From the NCBI RefSeq assembly GCF_014156695.1, contig NZ_WMLF01000006.1, positions 1 through 35,041 of the forward strand: a stretch of DNA of 35,041 bases. The letters are read 5' to 3'. Of this stretch, positions 1 to 7,062 are shown in pieces. Every line of letters starts with the position of its first letter. Position 1 is the first letter of the stretch. The position numbers and the translations under genes were made by a program. Under the pieces are notes generated by a model. The model had not been told where the DNA came from. It was given only the letters and a program-made list of their open reading frames with translations, and made no database searches. Source of the stretch: Streptomyces durbertensis. Its GTDB lineage: Bacteria > Actinomycetota > Actinomycetes > Streptomycetales > Streptomycetaceae.

Positions 1-87
1 ACCCGACACCGCGTTCCCGCACGGCGGATGGCAGGCTGGTGCCGCTCATCCGTCGTCAGGCACACAGCGGGAAGGTCGGGTCACGCC

Positions 88-510
88 ATGGTGGAACCGT
101 TCCGGGTCGAGGTCACCGTCCGGGGATACGAACTCGACACCCAGGGCCACCTCAACCAGGCCGTCTACCTCCAGTACTGCGAACACGCCCGCTGGGAGTG
201 CCTGCGGGCCGCCGGCATCACCCAGGAGGCCCTGCTGGCGACCGGCGTCGGCCCGGCGGCACTGGAGAACACCATCAGGTTCCACCGCGAACTGCGCGGC
301 GGCGACGAGCTGACGGTGAGCTGCGCCTGGCAGTGGGGCGGCGGCAAGACGTTCCGGCTGCGGCAGGAGATCGTCCGCGCCGACGGCGAACTCGCCGCCG
401 AACTCACCGGCGTCGCGGGTCTGTTGGACCTCACCGAACGCCGGCTCGTCCGCGACCCCGCCGACCGCCTCCGCGCACTGGCCACCCACCCCGACCTGCT
501 CGGGCTCTGA
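88..510 (+). CDS. Acyl-CoA thioesterase, 4HBT/hot-dog family
   Basis: This 140-residue protein has the look of a single-domain hot-dog thioesterase that hydrolyses an acyl-CoA thioester in the cytoplasm; the acyl group cannot be told from sequence. The N-terminal part carries the family pattern with the candidate catalytic Asp in D-T-Q-G-H-L-N, followed by the hydrophobic helix with Y-L-Q-Y-C-E-H-A-R. The length is normal for the YbgC/4HBT group. I chose the ATG at 88 because the family motif begins about 15 residues after it. An in-frame upstream start at 28 would add 20 residues unlike the family. A weak purine-rich stretch lies about 14 nt upstream. No partner gene is visible because the window starts just before it. 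Family call is firm, substrate unknown. Confidence 0.8.
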   Translation: MVEPFRVEVTVRGYELDTQGHLNQAVYLQYCEHARWECLRAAGITQEALLATGVGPAALENTIRFHRELRGGDELTVSCAWQWGGGKTFRLRQEIVRADGELAAELTGVAGLLDLTERRLVRDPADRLRALATHPDLLGL

Positions 511-547
511 CCGGCGGCGGCGACCGCCGACTCTCCGCCCACCGCAC

Positions 548-563
548 CCTCGGACGTCCGAGG
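548..563. promoter_or_regulatory. 16-bp perfect palindrome upstream of the I36 inhibitor gene
   Basis: CCTCGGACGTCCGAGG is an exact palindrome without a loop, so it resembles an operator more than a terminator. It lies 87 nt before the ATG of the secreted inhibitor gene and 38 nt after the thioesterase stop. No regulator can be named. Confidence 0.45.
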
Positions 564-649
564 TACCCGTGCCGCCCGCCGGGCCCGATGCTGGCCGGGC
601 CACCAGATCGGTGGCGCCCTGCGGGGCGTGGAGAAGGAGAAGACCGGGG

Positions 650-1051
650 ATGACCAGCATCAGCAAGTTCCGTGCCACTCTGGCGGCCGGCGCCGCCGTC
701 GCCGCGAGCGCGGCGGTCCTGATGGCGCCGGGCACTGCGAACGCCGCCTCCTACAGCGACTGCAAGAAGGGGAACATCTGCTTCTACACCGGCTCCAACG
801 GCACCGGCCACATGTGCCAGTGGGACGGCAACGACTCCGACTGGCGGGGCGGCGGCATCACCTGCTCGTGGGCTGGCACCCACAACGTCAAGTCGGTGTA
901 CAACAACGGCTTCGCCAGCGGCTACAAGGATGTCGTCTACTACACCGGGGCCAACTACCAGAACCGGATCGGCTGCACCAAGGTCGGTAACCAGGGCAAC
1001 CTCGCGGGCACCTACAAGCTCCGTTCCCACAAGTGGGTCACGAGCTGCTGA
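650..1051 (+). CDS. Secreted peptidase inhibitor family I36 protein
   Basis: The 133-residue product begins with a clear Sec signal peptide: a basic start, an Ala-rich hydrophobic stretch and a likely cleavage after A-N-A near residue 32. The mature part is a small Cys-rich domain with six cysteines and the pattern C-x6-C-F-Y at its beginning, then repeated W/Y-rich beta segments such as V-Y-N-N-G and V-Y-Y-T-G-A-N-Y. This matches the I36 inhibitor family, whose known member SMPI of Streptomyces blocks metalloproteases (family knowledge). The target here is not known. An AAGGAG ribosome site at 634-639 supports the ATG at 650. A strong hairpin follows the gene. The gene is probably monocistronic. 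Confidence 0.8.
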   Translation: MTSISKFRATLAAGAAVAASAAVLMAPGTANAASYSDCKKGNICFYTGSNGTGHMCQWDGNDSDWRGGGITCSWAGTHNVKSVYNNGFASGYKDVVYYTGANYQNRIGCTKVGNQGNLAGTYKLRSHKWVTSC

Positions 1052-1078
1052 TCCGCGCCTCCCTGCCGTCCCACCGGA

Positions 1079-1118
1079 ACGGTCCCGTCGCCCGGCCCGA
1101 GGCCGGCGACGGGACCGT
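1079..1118. terminator. Strong hairpin between convergent genes
   Basis: Arms 1079-1092 (ACGGTCCCGTCGCC) and 1105-1118 form a perfect 14-bp stem with a 12-nt loop. It sits 27 nt after the inhibitor stop and before the convergent acetyltransferase end, so it can serve both strands. No U tract is present, as is usual in Streptomyces. Confidence 0.75.
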
Positions 1119-1144
1119 CCCGCGTCCGCCGCCCCGAAGGGCCG

Positions 1145-1720
1145 TCACCCCGCTGGCGCCGTCGCCCATCGCGACGCCCGCCACTCCGACGCCAGCATCG
1201 CGTAGTGCAGCTCGCTGCCCCACTCGTCCTTGAAGATCTCCGACTCCACGAAGTGCGCCTCGCGCCGCATCCCCAGGCGCTCCATCAGCCGCCACGAGCC
1301 CTCGTTGCGCGGATCGCAGCGCCCGATCACCCGGTGCAGGCCCAGCTCCTCGAACCCGAGCCGCAGCATCTCGACGGCAGCCTCGCTCGCGTAACCCCGG
1401 CCCTGGGACCCGGGGTGGAACACGAACCCGAACTCACCCTGCCGGTGCCGCCTGCTCAGCCACTCCAGCAGCACGTAGCCGATCACCCGGCCGTCCGCCT
1501 CGACGGCGAGCACCAACGTGTCGCCCTCCTCCCGGAGCGCGGTCTGTCCCTGCCTCCGTGCCAGCTCGGCGGCGGTCTCCGCGCGGCTCCTCGGGTTGTT
1601 GTACAGGTACCGGGCCACCTCCGGCAGCGACTCGAACGCGTACATGTCGTCCTCGTCCGCCGCCTGGAACGGCCGCAGCACCAACCGCCGGGTCGTGAGC
1701 GCTTCCCGGATCTCGATCAC
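1145..1720 (-). CDS. GNAT family N-acetyltransferase, RimJ/RimL type
   Basis: The 191-residue protein is a one-domain GNAT enzyme transferring acetyl from acetyl-CoA to an amine, often an N-terminal or small-molecule amino group in the RimJ/RimL branch. The N-terminal T-T-R-R-L-V-L-R-P-F motif and the acetyl-CoA pyrophosphate loop Q-G-R-G-Y-A (residues 106-111) are both present. The later N-E-G-S-W-R-L-M-E-R-L-G-M segment is the usual C-terminal helix and strand of this group. The GTG start at 1720 is preceded by a GGGG-rich stretch 6-10 nt upstream. It stands alone on the minus strand, facing the inhibitor gene across a hairpin. The acceptor substrate cannot be predicted. Confidence 0.85.
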   Translation of the reverse strand: MIEIREALTTRRLVLRPFQAADEDDMYAFESLPEVARYLYNNPRSRAETAAELARRQGQTALREEGDTLVLAVEADGRVIGYVLLEWLSRRHRQGEFGFVFHPGSQGRGYASEAAVEMLRLGFEELGLHRVIGRCDPRNEGSWRLMERLGMRREAHFVESEIFKDEWGSELHYAMLASEWRASRWATAPAG

Positions 1721-1827
1721 CTGTCACCCCCATCGTCCGGGGCCCCACCTCAGGGCCCCCGACCCCGACCCTAGGCCGCGACCCGTGCCCTCCTCACCCG
1801 ATTTCCCGCCGACCGCGACGCCGGTTG

Positions 1828-2760
1828 TCAAGGCGATTCCCCGAGCCGGCGGCGACTGTCGAAGCGGGCTCGCAGGCCCGTCACGGGGTCGGTGTACTCC
1901 AGCGTCGCGGCGAGGAGTTGCAGGGGCCGCGTGTAGTCGTCCTCCCCGTCCGCCTCGGCGACCACCCGCGGATAGAGCGGATCACCGAGGATCGGCAGGC
2001 CGAGCGCGTTCATGTGGACGCGCAGCTGGTGGGTGCGGCCGGTGTGCGGCACCAGGCGGTACAGGCCCCGGCCGGCGCGGTGCTCCAGCAGCTCGACGCG
2101 GCTCTCGCTGTTGGGCTCGCCCGGCACCTCGCGGGCGGTCAGCTCCCCGCGCTCCTTGACGATGCGGCTCCGGACGGTCGCCGGGAGCGGCACCCGCGGG
2201 TCGAACGCCGCCACCGCGCGGTACTCCTTCCGCACCCGCCGCAGCTGGAACAGCGACTGGTAGGCGCCCCGGTGGCGCGGCTGGACGACAAACAGGACCA
2301 GCCCGGCCGTCAGCCGGTCGAGGCGGTGGGCGGGCTGGAGGTCGGGCAGGCCGAGGTCGCGGCGGAGCCGGGCGAGCGCGGTGTCGGTGACATGCCCGCC
2401 GCGGGGAGTGGTGGCGAGGAAGTGCGGCTTGTCGGCGACGACCACCCGCTCGTCCCGGTACACGACCTCCACCTCGAACGGCACCGGCTCCTCCGGCGCG
2501 AACTCCCGGTGGAACCACACGTACAGCCCGGCTTGATAGGGCGCCTCACGGCCGAGCGGCCCCTCCGCCGTGACAAAGTCCCCGGCCCTCAGCATCTCGT
2601 CCACCCGCCGGGGACCGATCGCCTGCCCGAACCGCGCCACCAGATGGTCCCGCACGGTCGGCCACCGCCCGTCCGGGTCCGGCGGCAGCCGCAGCCGTAC
2701 CGGGTCGACACCCCTCCGCTGCTCCAGCGGGGCCGGCGGAGTCCGTCGCCCACGTGTCAT
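1828..2760 (-). CDS. RluA-family pseudouridine synthase
   Basis: The protein (310 residues) isomerises uridine to pseudouridine in rRNA or tRNA. Residues 33-70 resemble an S4 RNA-binding domain, and the catalytic domain follows from about residue 95. The catalytic motif H-R-L-D-R-L-T-A-G is at 145-153 with Asp148 as the expected nucleophile, and the downstream H-T-G-R-T-H-Q-L-R-V-H motif is intact. Thr-Ala replaces the more common Thr-Ser in the core, a tolerated variant. The ATG at 2760 starts just before the conserved region; a longer frame reaching 2898 has no family similarity. It could be an RluC/RluD-like or tRNA-specific enzyme, and the exact target position is unknown. The divergent hypothetical gene starts 184 bp away. 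Confidence 0.88.
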   Translation of the reverse strand: MTRGRRTPPAPLEQRRGVDPVRLRLPPDPDGRWPTVRDHLVARFGQAIGPRRVDEMLRAGDFVTAEGPLGREAPYQAGLYVWFHREFAPEEPVPFEVEVVYRDERVVVADKPHFLATTPRGGHVTDTALARLRRDLGLPDLQPAHRLDRLTAGLVLFVVQPRHRGAYQSLFQLRRVRKEYRAVAAFDPRVPLPATVRSRIVKERGELTAREVPGEPNSESRVELLEHRAGRGLYRLVPHTGRTHQLRVHMNALGLPILGDPLYPRVVAEADGEDDYTRPLQLLAATLEYTDPVTGLRARFDSRRRLGESP

Positions 2761-2944
2761 CTCAACCGCCGTGCCCCGCCTGTCCGAGTGCCGTCCACCG
2801 CACCTCACCGGCGCGCTCGGCCAGTCTCCCACCCGCCGCGACAACGCCCCCGTCCGCACCGCGGGACGGGGGTCCTGCGCGGCCGCCGTGGTCGGCATAC
2901 TGGCCGGCGCCCTTGATCATCACCACCGTCCAGCAGGAGGAAGC

Positions 2945-3523
2945 ATGGCCGCCGGTTTCAGGACCGTCATCGAGGTGGGCGAGGACCATCTCGGACAAGC
3001 CCGGTCCGTCGACAGGCTGTTCCAGGAGGCGATCGCCCCCGCGACCGTCAACTTCGACTTCGAGCACATCAGGGAGGCGGCCGCCGCCGTGCCCCGCGGT
3101 GAGATCGTGCGCATGGTGCGCGGCTGGAGGCTCCAGGAGGAGGCCCCCGTCATGGTCATGGTGCTGTCGCTCAAGGAGGCGGTGCGTCAGGCGCTGCCGC
3201 AGGAGTGCGCCGACGCGGGCTTCTGGGGCACCGTCGAGCGTGAACTGCTCCACGCCTTCACCGGCCTCGCCGCCCAGGGAGACGCACCCGGCCTCGCGTA
3301 CTACGACGAGGGCCCCGACCACACGAGCTACTACCGGGACCTGTTCTTCGCCCTCCAGGACGCGGACACCGACGAGCACCTGTACGCGCTCGCCTGCTGC
3401 ATCGACGTGACACTCGGTGTCGACAAGGCACGCGCCGGCGCCCTGGAGCCCACCGACGTGGTGCCCTTCTCGACCGTGCTCAACGCGATCGTGCTGCGCC
3501 AGCGGCTACCCCTCGCGATCTGA
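2945..3523 (+). CDS. Hypothetical protein, 192 aa
   Basis: I do not recognise this family. The protein is soluble, mildly acidic and has no signal peptide or membrane segment. It has a helical, Glu/Asp-rich middle, a Tyr-rich patch (A-Y-Y-D-E-G and T-S-Y-Y-R-D-L-F-F) near residues 118-140 and a Cys-Cys pair (A-L-A-C-C-I-D) near residue 155. An excellent AGGAGG site at 2935-2940 lies 4 nt before the ATG, so it is a real gene with high translation potential. A CATACT hexamer at 2896-2901 could be its -10 element. It is flanked by the divergent pseudouridine synthase and a convergent tRNA, so it is probably transcribed alone. No function is inferred. Confidence 0.75.
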   Translation: MAAGFRTVIEVGEDHLGQARSVDRLFQEAIAPATVNFDFEHIREAAAAVPRGEIVRMVRGWRLQEEAPVMVMVLSLKEAVRQALPQECADAGFWGTVERELLHAFTGLAAQGDAPGLAYYDEGPDHTSYYRDLFFALQDADTDEHLYALACCIDVTLGVDKARAGALEPTDVVPFSTVLNAIVLRQRLPLAI

Positions 3524-3617
3524 CCCCCGACCGCCGCGGCCCGCCGTCCCGGGCCGCCCTTCCCCGTTCTCCACGCGGCCGCTCCCACGAGGCCCGCGAG
3601 CACCCCCGAAAAGCAGA

Positions 3618-3642
3618 AGAACCCCAGCTGAACTGGGGTTCT
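3618..3642 (-). terminator. Rho-independent terminator of tRNA-Leu
   Basis: Arms 3618-3627 and 3633-3642 pair perfectly over 10 bp with a 5-nt loop. On the minus strand the hairpin is followed by a T-rich run (about 3603-3617), one of the few classical intrinsic terminators in this window, placed just after the tRNA 3' end. Confidence 0.85.
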
Positions 3643-3649
3643 GTGAGAG

Positions 3650-3734
3650 TGTCCGAGGGGGGACTTGAACCCCCACGCCCGATAAAGGGCACTAGCACCT
3701 CAAGCTAGCGCGTCTGCCATTCCGCCACCCGGAC
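3650..3734 (-). tRNA. tRNA-Leu (anticodon GAG)
   Basis: The 85-nt minus-strand sequence folds as a class II tRNA. The acceptor stem GTCCGGG pairs with CTCGGAC with one G-U wobble, the T arm GGGGG-TTCAAGT-CCCCC is intact, and a long variable arm is present. The anticodon loop TTGAGGT between CTAGC and GCTAG gives anticodon GAG (3699-3701 on the plus strand), which reads CUC and CUU leucine codons. The discriminator base is A and the 3' CCA is not encoded. The GAG isoacceptor fits the very high CTC use in these genes. Confidence 0.95.
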
Positions 3735-3781
3735 CGGTGAGCTGCGGGCCCGGATCTCCGCCGTGCCTCGCGACGTCGACA

Positions 3782-3787
3782 ACCATA
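3782..3787 (-). promoter_or_regulatory. Candidate -10 element for tRNA-Leu
   Basis: TATGGT on the minus strand lies 48-53 nt before the tRNA 5' end, which allows a leader of about 40 nt. The -35 region is weak, so this is only a candidate. Confidence 0.4.
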
Positions 3788-3879
3788 ACACCTGATGGGG
3801 GCGGTTCGATCACGCGGCGGCCTTGGGCGGGGTGTGCGGAGGCGGGAGGATGGGGACGACCACTACTTCAGGAGGCAGC

Positions 3880-5220
3880 GTGAGTGCGACGAACCCGGTC
3901 GGGCAGGGCGGCGGCACCGGTGTGAGCGGCGAGGACGAGGTCGTCGACCTGTGCCGGGACCTGATCCGGATCGACACCAGCAACTTCGGTGGAGGCGACG
4001 CCAGGGGTGAGCGGGCGGCGGCGGAGTACGTCGCCGAGAAGCTGGCCGAGGTCGGCGTGGAGTCGAAGATCATCGAGTCCGAGCGCGGGCGGGCGTCGCT
4101 GGTGGCGCGGATCGAGGGGGAGGACCCCTCGCGGCCCGCGCTGCTGATCCACGGGCACACGGACGTGGTGCCGGCGGACGCCTCGGACTGGACGTACGAC
4201 CCGTTCGCGGGTGAGATCGCCGACGGATGCCTGTGGGGTCGCGGCGCGGTGGACATGAAGGACATGGACGCCATGACGCTCGCGGTGATCCGGGACCGGA
4301 TGCGCAGCGGGCGCCGTCCGCCGCGCGACGTGGTGCTGGCGTTCCTCGCCGACGAGGAGGCCGGCGGCGTCTTCGGCGCCCGGCACCTGGTGGACCACCA
4401 CCGGGAGCACTTCGACGGGGTGACCGAGGCGATCGGCGAGGTCGGCGGATTCTCCTTCACCGTCAACGACGATCTGCGGTTGTACCTGATCGAGACCGCC
4501 CAGAAGGGCATGCACTGGATGCGGTTGGAGGTGGAGGGCACCGCCGGGCACGGCTCGATGGTCAACCGGGACAACGCGATCACCGAACTGAGTGAGGCCG
4601 TCGCCCGGCTGGGACGGCACAGGTTCCCCGTCCGGGCCACCAAGACCGTGCGGTCCTTCCTGGACGAGTTGGGGGACGCGCTCGGCACCGAGCTGGACCC
4701 GGAGGACATGGAGGAGACGCTCGCCAAGCTGGGCGGAATCGCGCGGATCATCGGCGCGACGCTCCAGAACACCGCCGCGCCGACGCAGCTCAACGCCGGC
4801 TACAAGGTGAACGTGATCCCCGGCAAGGCGACCGCGCACGTGGACGGACGCTTCCTCCCCGGGCACGAGGAGGAGTTCCTGGCCGATCTCGACCGGGTCC
4901 TCGGCCCCCGGGTCCGGCGGATCTCCGAGCACTCCGACAGGGCGCTGGAGACCACGTTCGACGGTGCGCTGGTGGACGCGATGCAGTCGGCGCTGAAGGC
5001 GGAGGACCGGGCGGCCCGAGCCGTGCCGTACATGCTCTCCGGCGGCACCGACGCCAAGCACTTCGACGACCTCGACATCCGCTGCTTCGGTTTTGCGCCG
5101 CTGAAGCTGCCGCCGGAGCTGGACTTCGCGGGCATGTTCCACGGCGTCGACGAGCGGGTACCTCTGGACGGTCTGAAGTTCGGCGTGCGGGTGCTCGACC
5201 GCTTCCTCGACCAGTGCTGA
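3880..5220 (+). CDS. M20 family zinc peptidase / deacylase
   Basis: The 446-residue enzyme belongs to the M20 ArgE/DapE/ACY1/CPG2 group, which hydrolyses N-acyl or peptide bonds with two zinc ions. Visible ligands are H93 and D95 in H-G-H-T-D-V, the bridging D125 in G-R-G-A-V-D-M-K-D, catalytic E159 with metal E160 in D-E-E-A-G-G, a Glu near 183-187 and H421 in M-F-H-G-V-D-E. The dimerisation domain with T-A-G-H-G-S lies between the catalytic halves. I chose the GTG at 3880 because AGGAGG (3870-3875) sits 4 nt before it; an in-frame ATG at 3823 would add 19 low-complexity residues. It is monocistronic between tRNA-Leu and the chaplins. The true substrate cannot be deduced. Confidence 0.88.
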   Translation: MSATNPVGQGGGTGVSGEDEVVDLCRDLIRIDTSNFGGGDARGERAAAEYVAEKLAEVGVESKIIESERGRASLVARIEGEDPSRPALLIHGHTDVVPADASDWTYDPFAGEIADGCLWGRGAVDMKDMDAMTLAVIRDRMRSGRRPPRDVVLAFLADEEAGGVFGARHLVDHHREHFDGVTEAIGEVGGFSFTVNDDLRLYLIETAQKGMHWMRLEVEGTAGHGSMVNRDNAITELSEAVARLGRHRFPVRATKTVRSFLDELGDALGTELDPEDMEETLAKLGGIARIIGATLQNTAAPTQLNAGYKVNVIPGKATAHVDGRFLPGHEEEFLADLDRVLGPRVRRISEHSDRALETTFDGALVDAMQSALKAEDRAARAVPYMLSGGTDAKHFDDLDIRCFGFAPLKLPPELDFAGMFHGVDERVPLDGLKFGVRVLDRFLDQC

Positions 5221-5365
5221 GGCAGCTGCCGGTTTCGGAGAACGCCTGGTCAGGTGGGTCGTCAGCGGTGCGTGAGGTGGGGGCCGGAGCGGAGCCGGCG
5301 CACCGAACAGCCGAATCGGCCGTGTGTTTGCGACTACTCAGGACGGGTGAATAGGCGGCACTGGT

Positions 5366-5393
5366 CGTAGCCCGCCCCACGCCTCCTCGTTAC
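5366..5393 (+). promoter_or_regulatory. Candidate ECF-type promoter of chpH
   Basis: CGTAGC, 16 nt, then CGTTAC is the only clear two-block signal in the 221-bp gap before chpH and ends 48 nt before its ATG. Chaplin genes are known to be controlled by the ECF sigma factor BldN. From memory its consensus has CGTAAC- and CGTT-like blocks at this spacing. The assignment is therefore an inference. Confidence 0.4.
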
Positions 5394-5441
5394 AGGTGGT
5401 GCGGTCCGCAGCTTGGATCGCATTGCCAACTAGGAGGAAAA

Positions 5442-5675
5442 ATGCTCAAGAAGGTCGTCGCTGCCGCGGCTGCCACCGGTGGTCTGGTGCTCGCTGGCGC
5501 TGGTGTCGCCTCTGCGTCCGCCGGCGCGCAGGCCGCCGCCGTGGGTTCCCCCGGTGTCCTGTCCGGCAACGTCATCCAGGTGCCGGTTCACGTCCCGGTG
5601 AACGTCTGCGGCAACACCGTTTCCGTCATCGGGCTGCTGAACCCGACCTTCGGCAACACCTGCGTCAACCACTGA
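5442..5675 (+). CDS. chpH: Short chaplin ChpH
   Basis: The 77-residue product is a secreted amyloid-forming surfactant that coats aerial hyphae and spores and lowers water surface tension. A Sec signal peptide covers about residues 1-26, ending near A-S-A. The rest is one chaplin domain starting at V-G-S-P-G-V-L-S-G-N, with the repeated hydrophobic strands V-P-V-H-V-P-V-N and I-G-L-L-N-P and the two conserved cysteines, Cys56 and Cys74. Both cysteines mark it as ChpH-like rather than ChpE-like. AGGAGG at 5432-5437 fixes the ATG. The long chaplin gene follows 148 bp downstream, the arrangement I recall for chpH-chpC in S. coelicolor. A strong hairpin lies between them. Confidence 0.93.
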   Translation: MLKKVVAAAAATGGLVLAGAGVASASAGAQAAAVGSPGVLSGNVIQVPVHVPVNVCGNTVSVIGLLNPTFGNTCVNH

Positions 5676-5702
5676 TCTCTCTCTTTCACGAGGGATGACG
5701 CC

Positions 5703-5739
5703 GCGACCCCGGAGCGCGCGCCATGCGCTCCGGGGTCGC
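5703..5739 (+). terminator. Hairpin between the two chaplin genes
   Basis: Arms 5703-5717 and 5725-5739 pair perfectly over 15 bp around a 7-nt loop. It starts 27 nt after the chpH stop, so it should end or stabilise the chpH transcript and uncouple it from the long chaplin gene. Confidence 0.75.
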
Positions 5740-5823
5740 CGGGTTCCGGGCGAGCAGGTGCGACTGCCGGCGCTACGCCGCGCCCCGCTCGCGTACACGC
5801 AAGCAAGAAGGCAGGAATCAACC

Positions 5824-6723
5824 ATGCGACAGGCCACCCGAAACAGTCTGGTGACGTTTGCCGCGGCGGGCGGCGTGCTCGCCCTGGCGAGCGGCACCGC
5901 GCACGCGGGGTCGAGCGCCGAGAGCCAGGCCCACGGCTCGCCCGGCGTGCTCTCCGGCAACTCCGTCCAGGCGCCGGTGCACGTGCCGGTCAACGCCTGC
6001 GGCAACACGGTCACCGTCGTCGGCGGTCTCAACCCGGCCATGGGCAACCAGTGCGCCAACGTCAGCTCCCCGCCGAAGGGCAAGCAGCAGGGCGGCAAGG
6101 GGCACCAGGACGGCGGCAAGGACCAGGGCGGTCACCACGGTGGCGGCCACCAGGGTGGCGGTCACCACGGTGGCGGCCACCAGGATGGCGGTCACCACGG
6201 TGGGGGTCACCAGGGCGGCGGCCACCACGGTGGCGGCTCCCACGCGCACGGCGAGACCGTGGGCTCGCCCGGTGTCGGCTCCGGCAACAACGTGCAGGTC
6301 CCGGTCGACGTCCCGGTCAACGCCTGCGGCAACACCGTCAACGTGGTCGGCCTCCTGAACCCGGCCATGGGCAACCAGTGCGGCAACGTCGGCAAGCCGG
6401 GGAAGCCCGGGAAGCCGGGCAAGCCGGGTGAGCCGGGTGAGCCCGGCCCGGAGACGCCGGAGAAGCCGCGCACTCCGGAGGTTCCGGAGGAGGAGAGCCC
6501 GGAGAGCCGGACTCCCGAGACCCCGGGCAAGCCGTCCGAGGAGGTCGAGCCGTCGGACCGCGGCCCGCAGAAGCAGGTCTCACCGCAGACCGAGCGGACG
6601 CAGGCCCAGCCCGAGCTGGCCCAGACCGGCGCCTCGACGCTGGGCACCGCCGCGCCGGTGGGTGCGGCCCTGCTGCTCGGCGGCTACGTGCTCTACCGTC
6701 GCGCCCGCGTCGCGCGGCGCTGA
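5824..6723 (+). CDS. chpC: Long chaplin with two chaplin domains and sortase signal (ChpC-like)
   Basis: The 299-residue precursor has a signal peptide (about 1-28), chaplin domain 1 (36-80, Cys59 and Cys77), a Gly/His/Gln-rich linker (about 85-143), chaplin domain 2 (144-188, Cys168 and Cys186), a collagen-like Gly-Lys-Pro stretch (190-208), a Pro/Glu-rich stalk to about 262, the sorting motif L-A-Q-T-G (265-269), a membrane helix and an Arg-rich tail. LAXTG-type signals are used by class E sortases (SrtE) in Streptomyces, so wall anchoring is expected. AGGAA at 5813-5817 supports the ATG. Position next to chpH suggests ChpC, but ChpA and ChpB share the layout. The His-rich linker between the domains looks unusually long and regular. 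Confidence 0.9.
   Translation: MRQATRNSLVTFAAAGGVLALASGTAHAGSSAESQAHGSPGVLSGNSVQAPVHVPVNACGNTVTVVGGLNPAMGNQCANVSSPPKGKQQGGKGHQDGGKDQGGHHGGGHQGGGHHGGGHQDGGHHGGGHQGGGHHGGGSHAHGETVGSPGVGSGNNVQVPVDVPVNACGNTVNVVGLLNPAMGNQCGNVGKPGKPGKPGKPGEPGEPGPETPEKPRTPEVPEEESPESRTPETPGKPSEEVEPSDRGPQKQVSPQTERTQAQPELAQTGASTLGTAAPVGAALLLGGYVLYRRARVARR
6127..6237 (+). repeat. 30-bp tandem repeat encoding the His/Gly linker
   Basis: Three complete 30-bp units plus a partial fourth encode the ten-residue unit G-G-H-H-G-G-G-H-Q-(G/D). Units start at 6127, 6157, 6187 and 6217 and differ mainly at third codon positions. The repeat lies inside the long chaplin gene and keeps the frame. Confidence 0.9.
6391..6447 (+). repeat. 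Collagen-like Gly-X-Pro repeat in the long chaplin stalk
   Basis: The codons for residues 190-208 encode G-K-P repeated four times and then G-E-P units. It gives a short charged collagen-like segment directly after chaplin domain 2. Confidence 0.8.
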
Positions 6724-6772
6724 CGTGGCGGCCCTCAGCGGGCCGTGAGGAACAGGGCGGGAAAAGGTAGGA

Positions 6773-6810
6773 CATGAAGCGGGTGCCGCGGGGGCGGAGC
6801 CCGCTTCATG
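6773..6810. terminator. Inverted repeat between convergent genes
   Basis: CATGAAGCGGG (6773-6783) and its exact complement (6800-6810) form an 11-bp stem with a 16-nt GC-rich loop. It lies between the 3' ends of the long chaplin gene and the convergent DUF5703 gene, so a two-way terminator is likely. Confidence 0.6.
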
Positions 6811-6826
6811 GCGTGCACGGCCCGTC

Positions 6827-7015
6827 TCACCAGGTGGCACGCAACTGGCGGATGATCCGCCGCCGCAGCCGCACCCGGCGGCTGCCGTCCGGGTGGAGCC
6901 TCAGACGGTCCAACTCCCAGTGCCCGTACTCGGCGTGTTCGGTCAGCAGGCGGGTGGTCGCGCTGCGGGAGACCCCTCGTGGGACGTACACGTCCCGAAA
7001 TTCGTATTCCGGCAT
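6827..7015 (-). CDS. DUF5703 family protein, 62 aa
   Basis: This small basic protein is recognisable as a DUF5703 member: it begins M-P-E-Y-E-F-R-D-V-Y-V-P-R-G-V and continues with a helix containing H-A-E-Y-G-H-W-E-L-D-R-L and an Arg-rich C-terminus (R-R-V-R-L-R-R-R-I-I-R-Q-L-R). No function has been assigned to the family to my knowledge. It is a soluble, single-domain protein with no cysteine. The ATG at 7015 gives the family length. There is no convincing ribosome site upstream, and an out-of-frame ATG overlaps at 7018-7020, so initiation could be leaderless or weak. It is divergent from the acidic hypothetical gene, with only 47 bp between starts. Confidence 0.8.
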   Translation of the reverse strand: MPEYEFRDVYVPRGVSRSATTRLLTEHAEYGHWELDRLRLHPDGSRRVRLRRRIIRQLRATW

Positions 7016-7049
7016 CGCATCTATTGTGCGTGCAGGGGCCGACTACGGA

Positions 7050-7055
7050 TAGCGT
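7050..7055 (+). promoter_or_regulatory. -10 element of a leaderless gene
   Basis: TAGCGT is followed by exactly 7 nt and then the ATG at 7063. In actinobacteria this spacing puts the transcription start on the A of the start codon, and no ribosome site is present. The same layout recurs at 12397, 14844 and 34081. Confidence 0.65.
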
Positions 7056-7062
7056 CTGCACT

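Noticed and set aside
1..87. A partial gene at the left edge
   Set aside because: The 87 nt before the thioesterase show no convincing coding end or RNA structure; nothing can be supported.
6127..6237. Tandem 30-bp repeats as a CRISPR array
   Set aside because: There are no spacers; the repeats are contiguous, in frame and encode the chaplin linker.
7016..7062. A leaderless promoter for the DUF5703 gene
   Set aside because: No TANNNT hexamer is found 6-9 nt before the ATG at 7015 on the minus strand, so the pattern does not fit.
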